64,000 nucleotides of DNA from Akebia trifoliata (lineage: Eukaryota > Streptophyta > Magnoliopsida > Ranunculales > Lardizabalaceae): positions 13,387,892 to 13,451,891 of the forward strand of contig CM030714.1 of NCBI GenBank assembly GCA_017979445.1, given 5' to 3'. Both the position numbers and the translations under genes were made by a program. A model generated the notes under the pieces. That model had not been told where the DNA came from. It saw nothing but the letters and a program-made list of their open reading frames with translations, and ran no database searches. Shown piece by piece: positions 58,621-64,000 of the stretch. Numbering within the stretch: position 1 is the first letter of the stretch; every line of letters starts with the position of its first letter.

Positions 58621-61600
58621 ATGTCAATGGAGGTAATAGGATGGAGTCCGATTATATATCCAGACACCACAGGCATGAAATCAGGGAGAATCAGTGTAGT
58701 AATCCTCTCGTAAAGCACATCAAAGCACCAATTAATCTAGTAAGATCTTGAATTCTTTCGTCGATCGAATTTTATCTCGGTTTCTTTACTTTCGATTTGT
58801 GCTTTCTTGAAGTTTTGGCAAGATCGGTTACAAGATCTGTTGATTTACGAACGGGTTTATTGTATCTGTTGTGGATTTTTGAGGAAATTTGAGAAGCTCA
58901 GCTTGATATTTAGTGTTTTTGTTTCAATTCGTATCTGATTAGTTTAAATTGAATCAGATTTTGTTTCTTGCGGTTTTAGTCATCTGGAGTTGTTTTTTTT
59001 TTTTTTTCCGATTGAAGTATAAGAGATTGCAAAATCGGTGGAATCGGTTCTTGAATTTTCACGGTGTATTGTTAATTTTATGTAATTGTGAGAAGTTTCG
59101 ATTTTTGGTGGTTCGAAGAGCAAGGTTAGATTAGGTTATTGGTAGGTGAGGTGAAGTGGAAGTTATTGGTAGATGTGGTGGATTTGAATGGACATTTTTT
59201 CTCGTTTTTGAAGAAAAGAAGATATTTTGGACGAAGAAATCGGCTTAATTGTATCATTAGTTTCTAGGAGATTTTGTTCTGGAAGGTTAGGATTTGAATA
59301 TAGATATTTGGGATATTTTTTCTTGTTTTTGAAGAAAAAAGAAGAGATTTTGGATGAAGAAATCATCCTAATTGTAAATCCGTGGTTTTTAGTTTTTTCT
59401 GAAAGGTTTGGATTTGAATGAGATTTACTAAATTTTTGGATGAATCGAAGGACTTGAGTTCTTGAGAGTTTATATTAGTTGCGAATTTGCGATGAAATAG
59501 TTTTGTTTCCTAACTTCGTGAATTTTTTCTTCGCCACAGGTCTGGTCTTTGGTGAGGAGATTTGATCAACCACAGAGATACAAGCCCTTTGTTAGCAGAT
59601 GCATCGCACAGGGGAACAATGAGATTGGAAGTGTTAGAGAAGTAAATGTTAAATCGGGGCTTCCTGCAACGACCAGCACAGAAAGATTGGAGCTTCTCAA
59701 TGAAGATGAGCACATCCTTGGCATCAGGATTGTTGGTGGAGATCATAGGCTAAGGGTATTGGCTTTTCTCTTCTTCTCATCGTTATTTGTTGGTTTTCTT
59801 TCTCCAATTGGGTTCTTTCTCAAGCGTAAAATAGATTTGAGTCTAATAGATATATTATTAGATGGGGATATAACTTGCTTTCCTTTTATTGTAGCTCTCT
59901 TATTTTGCCCATATTTGTTTATGAGAATTTGATCATTTCTGCTGACATTTATAAGAATTTGATGTATAAATTACTTGCAAAGTATGTTAATGTTATCGTT
60001 TTCAACCAAATTTACTGAATGGTTGGGGGAAAAAAAACAATGCTTGATTTTAACTATCATAATCTTAAATGCTAAATGTTGATTTAATATTAAAAGACTA
60101 TTAAAATTGGAGAGCTGTTATTGGCACCCCAACTTTTACTTATTTCATCCCAATTATAAATAAATAAATAAATAAAAATAAACCAATGATTTAGAATAAA
60201 GTAAAAGTTGGGGTGCCAATAGAAACTCTCTTCTTTTTTTTTTAAGATTTCTATTTGTTAGATTTAGGATACTTGTTTGAATGTTTTATTATGCTTTGTA
60301 ATGTTGATGTAATAACTTGAAACAAACTTTTGCAATGTTCAAATGGTGTGTTATAATCTTTAATTATGGTGTGATAAATAATTTAAGAAATTGGGGTCTA
60401 ACAAGTAAAAGTTGGGATTCCAATAGCAGCTCTCTAAAATTGAACCTGTTTTGCCGTTGTTAGCCTATTCGGATTTCATGCCCATCCTGAACTTTACAAA
60501 TATGATGTTGTCAGATTGACTTTACAAATTAGCTGAAACATTGTTCATTTTAATCCTTATTTTTGGCATGGATTTATTGAGTAGGGCGGAAAAATTAACA
60601 AAATATTGAACTAAATGCTCTCACAATATCATCTGGGATCAGATGGCAATCCTTTTGCATTTATTTATTTATTTTTTATTTCCAATAGCAGGAAAAAAAG
60701 AAAAAAGCAGCACTGTCAAAACCTAAAATCTGGGTTGCTGAATTAACCACAGATTGTGTGAAAAGCATTTGTTGGTTTCTCTGTTCTAATTTTTGAACCA
60801 ATAGAATTTCATCGAATCACCTCCTTTTGTTTTCTGTAACTATGGTGTGTGTCTTTGGGTGAGGAGGATGGAGGGACAACATGATGTCCATTCTTACCTA
60901 TGCCATACATTTGGTATTCACACTATGTTACATTGACTTGACACTTTAAAATGGATCTTGTACCCATGTTGCAGTTGGACACACTGTTTCTAACTATAAA
61001 AGCCGTGTCCATGACATACCCTGACCGTCTCTTTGCCTTAGTCAGGTAACATAACATAGCATTCACAGCAGGGTTGGTAAACAGCATTCAATTTGTCCTC
61101 CCTGGGCGATCTTTAGGCTGTACCATGACCCAATTAGTGATCCTACCATTTCTCTCATTCTTTTGGATGGTCAAAAGAAAAATGGTAAAATTAGGAGAAA
61201 TGGTTTAGAAGCTTAGGGCAATCCATCAGGAACTCATCAAATGTTGATACCCATACCAACTCCATTCCTACTTCATGAATTCCACATGTACTGTGAAATC
61301 AGGGTAAGGAGTATGTTCTACTTAAACAATACAAGATTTCGTACCACTATATCTATCTTTGTTTTGGTTGGTGGGTTAGTTTGGTCTGAGGTTTGAACCC
61401 ATGATAACATCTTTGGCCACCGGATCACAAGCAGATGGGCGAGTGCCTTATGTTTGATTCCATATTAAAATATATCCAGATAGAAAAGATATGTACTTGA
61501 ATTATCTATATGAAGATGTTAGATCTAGTTATATATCCAAATTGCCAGTCTTGTTATGCTTCTGCCCTACTTATGCTGTCGGCCAATACAAATCCAACTC

Positions 61601-61879
61601 CGTTTTGTTTTCTTATATCTGCAGAACTATTCATCAATTCTCACACTTCATCCGGAGATCATTGATGGGAGACCTGCAACATTGGTGATCGAATCATATG
61701 TTGTAGACGTGCCTGATGGGAACACCGAGGATGATACGCGCTACTTTGTTGAGACTATGATCAAGTGTAACCTCAAATCACTGTCTGATGTATCAGAGAG
61801 GTTGGCAGTGCAGGATCGAACCGAACCCATCAATCGAATCTGTGTAACAAGGGTCGGGGAAATTGGGCGGCGGCTCTGA
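58617..61879 (+). CDS. PYL8: Abscisic acid receptor, PYR/PYL/RCAR family (PYL8/PYL9-like)
   Basis: Three exons: 58617-58739, 59540-59755 and 61625-61879. Each junction has GT/AG and falls between codons. The product has 197 residues. It is a START-fold soluble receptor of cytosol and nucleus; with bound ABA it inhibits clade A PP2C phosphatases and so frees SnRK2 kinases. Family hallmarks seen: the gate loop SGLPA (80-84), the latch HRL (110-112), the ligand-carboxylate lysine in RYKPF (Lys56), pocket residues Glu89, Tyr115, Ser117, Glu136 and Asn162, and the C-terminal helix IKCNLKSLSDVSERLAVQD. The N-terminal RHHRHE and KHI-KAP segments and the short loop before the gate place it in subfamily PYL7-10; PYL8 versus PYL9 is not decided. 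The first ATG is chosen; Met9 (58641) has the stronger start context. The C-terminus runs about 14 residues past the usual DRTEP..R end. No frame damage is seen. Confidence 0.95.
58740..59539 (+). other. Intron 1 of the receptor gene, with a tandem duplication
   Basis: Donor GTAAG at 58740, acceptor CACAG ending at 59539, 800 bp, T-rich. Within it GATTTGAAT recurs at 59181, 59291 and 59411, each time preceded or followed by related GTTTTTGAAGAAAA and GAAGAAATC blocks, a diverged tandem duplication of about 110-120 bp. Confidence 0.85.
59756..61624 (+). other. Intron 2 of the receptor gene
   Basis: Donor GTATT at 59756, acceptor CTGCAG ending at 61624, 1869 bp. It contains the MITE at 60110-60434. 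The remainder shows no gene. Confidence 0.85.
60110..60434. mobile_element. MITE in intron 2 with perfect 8-bp duplication
   Basis: The left end GAGAGCTGTTATTGG and inverted right end GAGAGCTGCTATTGG are flanked by an exact TAAAATTG (60102-60109 and 60435-60442), which suggests a hAT-type insertion. A third terminus-like arm, inverted and even closer to the left end (CACCCCAACTTTTACT), lies inside at about 60203-60233. So the element contains an internal 124-bp palindrome that looks like a complete smaller copy. Confidence 0.75.
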
Positions 61880-62040
61880 TCGCCGTAAATGGATCTTTGG
61901 AGTCTTATGTTTTTCAAAAGCTTTAGATGCAGATTAGTTGGAAGTGTAGCTCTTCTTTCTGGAGATCCTCTCTTTTTCCTTTGCTTTTGTTTCTTTTCTT
62001 CTGTATTTCCTGTGTCTTCCGTAACTTATCCATGAAAGAA

Positions 62041-62104
62041 AAATTAAAAAATTAAAAAATTAAAAAATTAAAAAATTAAAAAAATTAAAAAAAAAAAAAA
62101 AAAA
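62041..62104. repeat. ATTAAAAA tandem run
   Basis: Period of 8 bp, about five copies, running into poly-A. It lies about 160 bp after the receptor stop codon, in the probable 3' UTR. Confidence 0.8.
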
Positions 62105-62258
62105 GGGAAAGAAAGAAAGAAAAGAAAGATTAGGAGGTTCTATCTTTCTCTGTGATTTTTGTTGGGTCTTAGCCTGGACTTCTTCTGTATTGTTCTGTGA
62201 TTGTAAATATCTCAGCTGCAAAAAGAGTTGTTTATATATGAAGTTTTAATGTTTGTAG

Positions 62259-62262
<4 letters not shown>

Positions 62263-62289
<27 letters not shown>
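62263..62289. repeat. AG microsatellite
   Basis: About 13 uninterrupted AG units, near or within the 3' end of the receptor transcript. Confidence 0.9.
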
Positions 62290-62294
<5 letters not shown>

Positions 62295-62795
62295 TGAACC
62301 TGTGCCTTTGGTTGCTGTGCTGTGCTGCTTGGTAGAGTCTTGTATATAATTATCACTCCTCAGTATTGTTATTATATTTGTTAGAAAGGGAGACATTTAG
62401 AAATAAGTCTTGGAGTTTCTTAAACTGGTCACAATTGTCTTTTTGTTGTTCTTTTTTTTTTTTTTTTCAAACTTGTTTGTTTGTTTCTGGTTTTGCCCAT
62501 ATTTTTCAGGAAGGGCCCCATTAGGTTTAGGTTTACAACTTTGTTTATTATTTCGTGGTTTAATGTTCTCAATATGCTTTATGCCCCTTGAGTTCTGTAA
62601 GTAATTTTGTCCATCATCATATCAGCTCTCCAAGTTTTGGATTGATGAGTTACGAGTGGGACTGCCATCCAATTTTTATCCAATTCTATTTGAAACAAGT
62701 GCATCATATATGTATAAACAAAATTGTGATCTAATCGGTAAACATTGATATATTTTCAAACATGTTATGGGATCAGGCCCCTGTTGAGCTGGTAC

Positions 62796-63176
62796 TAAGG
62801 CTGGCAATGGGTTGGATAATATCTTTGTACCCGACCCAAGTAATTTGAGTATGGGTTAAATTTTTTTTTTTTTTTAGGGTTGGATTTGGACATGTGTTGA
62901 TCCGAATATTAGTTTATTCGAGTTTAATAGAGTAAATTCAGAATAAGATATATGCATAACCCAATTTCAAAGGTCCTTCCACAATGAGGTATATACATCC
63001 AAAACAAAATTGGGTACAAGGATACGGATATCCTCAAAAAAATTAGATAAATAATTGAAAATGGATATCCTTACAAAAGTGGGTAACAAATCAGATACGG
63101 ATATCTAGCTATAGAGTTGAATGAGGATACTGGTACATACTTCATCCGACCCACACCCGACCCATTGCCAGCCCTA
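62796..63176. mobile_element. hAT-like MITE downstream of the receptor gene
   Basis: The left end TAAGGCTGGCAATGGGTTGG and inverted right end TAGGGCTGGCAATGGGTCGG match at 18 of 20 positions. Flanks GCTGGTAC and GCTAGGAT match 5 of 8. It is 381 bp long, related in style to the element at 1230, and non-coding. Confidence 0.65.
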
Positions 63177-64000
63177 GCTAGGATGTGGTTGATCTAAAAC
63201 CAATCTGATAAGTTATTAGAGTGGACGTCTATTGGATTTGGTCTTTTATCAGAGCCTATACTTAGATCCAGACCTGTGTTATTGGATTGGATTTTGGGTC
63301 TGTTCTAATCCATCTACATAATTGTCATTATTTCCATTAATAGCCCTATCTTGTTATCCCCAATTGTGTTATTATTTCCATCAATTAACCTTATCCTTTT
63401 ATCCCCTATGTAACTCAAGTACAATCATATTTACCCATCTATTTCTTTAAGTTGGCTTTTTTTCTTTTTTTTTACTTCAGCTATTTATATTTTATCATTA
63501 GTTTTTTTCAAACTGATGACATGCCCCTTGACCTAGGTCTTCTTTGAGAAACTAAAATAAATAACCTAAATACCCTCATCTTCAATCTCTAACTGGAAAC
63601 CCTTTGTTTTTCTTCCCCAAAAGCCGTTATCATTGACTTTTTACCTTGTTTTCAACCTCCTTTCAACCTTCAAACCTAAAGAACAAGAGGGGATTTTTGG
63701 GTAGAAAAATCAAGGTTTCTCTACAAGACATTGAAGATGAGATTGAATAGGTTAACAATAGTTTATTTGAAGATAGGTTTTCTGGAAGAAAATCAAGGGG
63801 TTTTATGCTAGGCAACTAGAAGTTGAAGATGAGGGGCATTTTTCTGTAGTGGGCACGTTGGATGTGAAGGAAAGTTCTTTGTTTTTTTGTGTAAACAATT
63901 CAAAGAGTTTGGAGGGTTGTTTTTTTGAAGATTTAATGTTTAGGTGGGAGAATGTAATTGGGGAGAGAAATTAGCTTGTGTTTCTTCTTTGAGCACATAT
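63177..64000. other. Unassigned stretch to the window end
   Basis: No frame, splice or repeat structure that I can support. The last 400 bp are less AT-rich and could precede a gene lying beyond the window, but nothing shows this directly. Confidence 0.35.

Noticed and set aside
59549..59932. A separate 127-residue protein starting in exon 2 of the receptor gene
   Set aside because: The first part is exon 2 of the receptor and the rest reads through the splice donor into intron 2. The family continues in exon 3 at 61625.
1..64000. A novel multi-gene defence, biosynthetic or signalling system
   Set aside because: Apart from one ABA receptor gene, every recognisable coding segment is retrotransposon-derived, and the remaining open frames are short and without domains.

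Overview
This window looks like nuclear DNA from a flowering plant, probably a woody dicot. It is very AT-rich and dominated by decayed Ty1/copia and Ty3/gypsy retrotransposons, LINE debris and many small inverted-repeat elements (MITEs). One ordinary plant gene with GT/AG introns lies near the right end. Species cannot be named from the sequence. I see no bacterial, organellar or viral operon-like organisation.

The only intact protein-coding gene I can support is an abscisic-acid receptor of the PYR/PYL/RCAR family (subfamily PYL7-10, most like PYL8/PYL9). It is on the + strand with exons at 58617-58739, 59540-59755 and 61625-61879, giving 197 residues. A G-box/ABRE beside a TATA-like stretch lies about 200 bp upstream of its start codon. 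Its leader has two short upstream ORFs, the second overlapping the main start as ATGA. Intron 2 carries a MITE with a perfect 8-bp target duplication.

Layout. 1-4.7 kb: MITEs and a 44-bp minisatellite. 4.7-8.4 kb: an Athila-like gypsy remnant (LTR, tRNA-Asp-type primer site, gag zinc knuckle). 8.4-12.7 kb: low-grade coding-like debris on both strands and a tRNA/SINE-like fragment. 12.7-15 kb and 19.0-21.2 kb: two solo LTRs of one gypsy family; the second sits inside a Tourist-like TIR element (18.5-21.6 kb). 21.95-22.9 kb: a second Tourist-like element.

23.97-46.31 kb is a nest built on one old short-LTR copia element of the Ale/Retrofit type. Inside it lie a 3.24-kb solo LTR (24727-27969, minus orientation, Tekay/Del-like), a complete but dead copia element (28516-34729, minus strand, perfect CATCT duplication), a second degenerate copia element (about 36.5-41.3 kb, plus strand) with LTR-like debris in front, and a third solo LTR of the first gypsy family (44244-46136, perfect AGTTT duplication). 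The host gag reads on in frame on both sides of the complete copia insertion, which confirms the nesting.

46.3-58.4 kb: LTR-like and LINE fragments, fold-back MITEs and long stretches with nothing recognisable. 58.4-62.3 kb: the ABA receptor gene. 62.3-64 kb: an AG microsatellite, a hAT-like MITE and unassigned AT-rich DNA.
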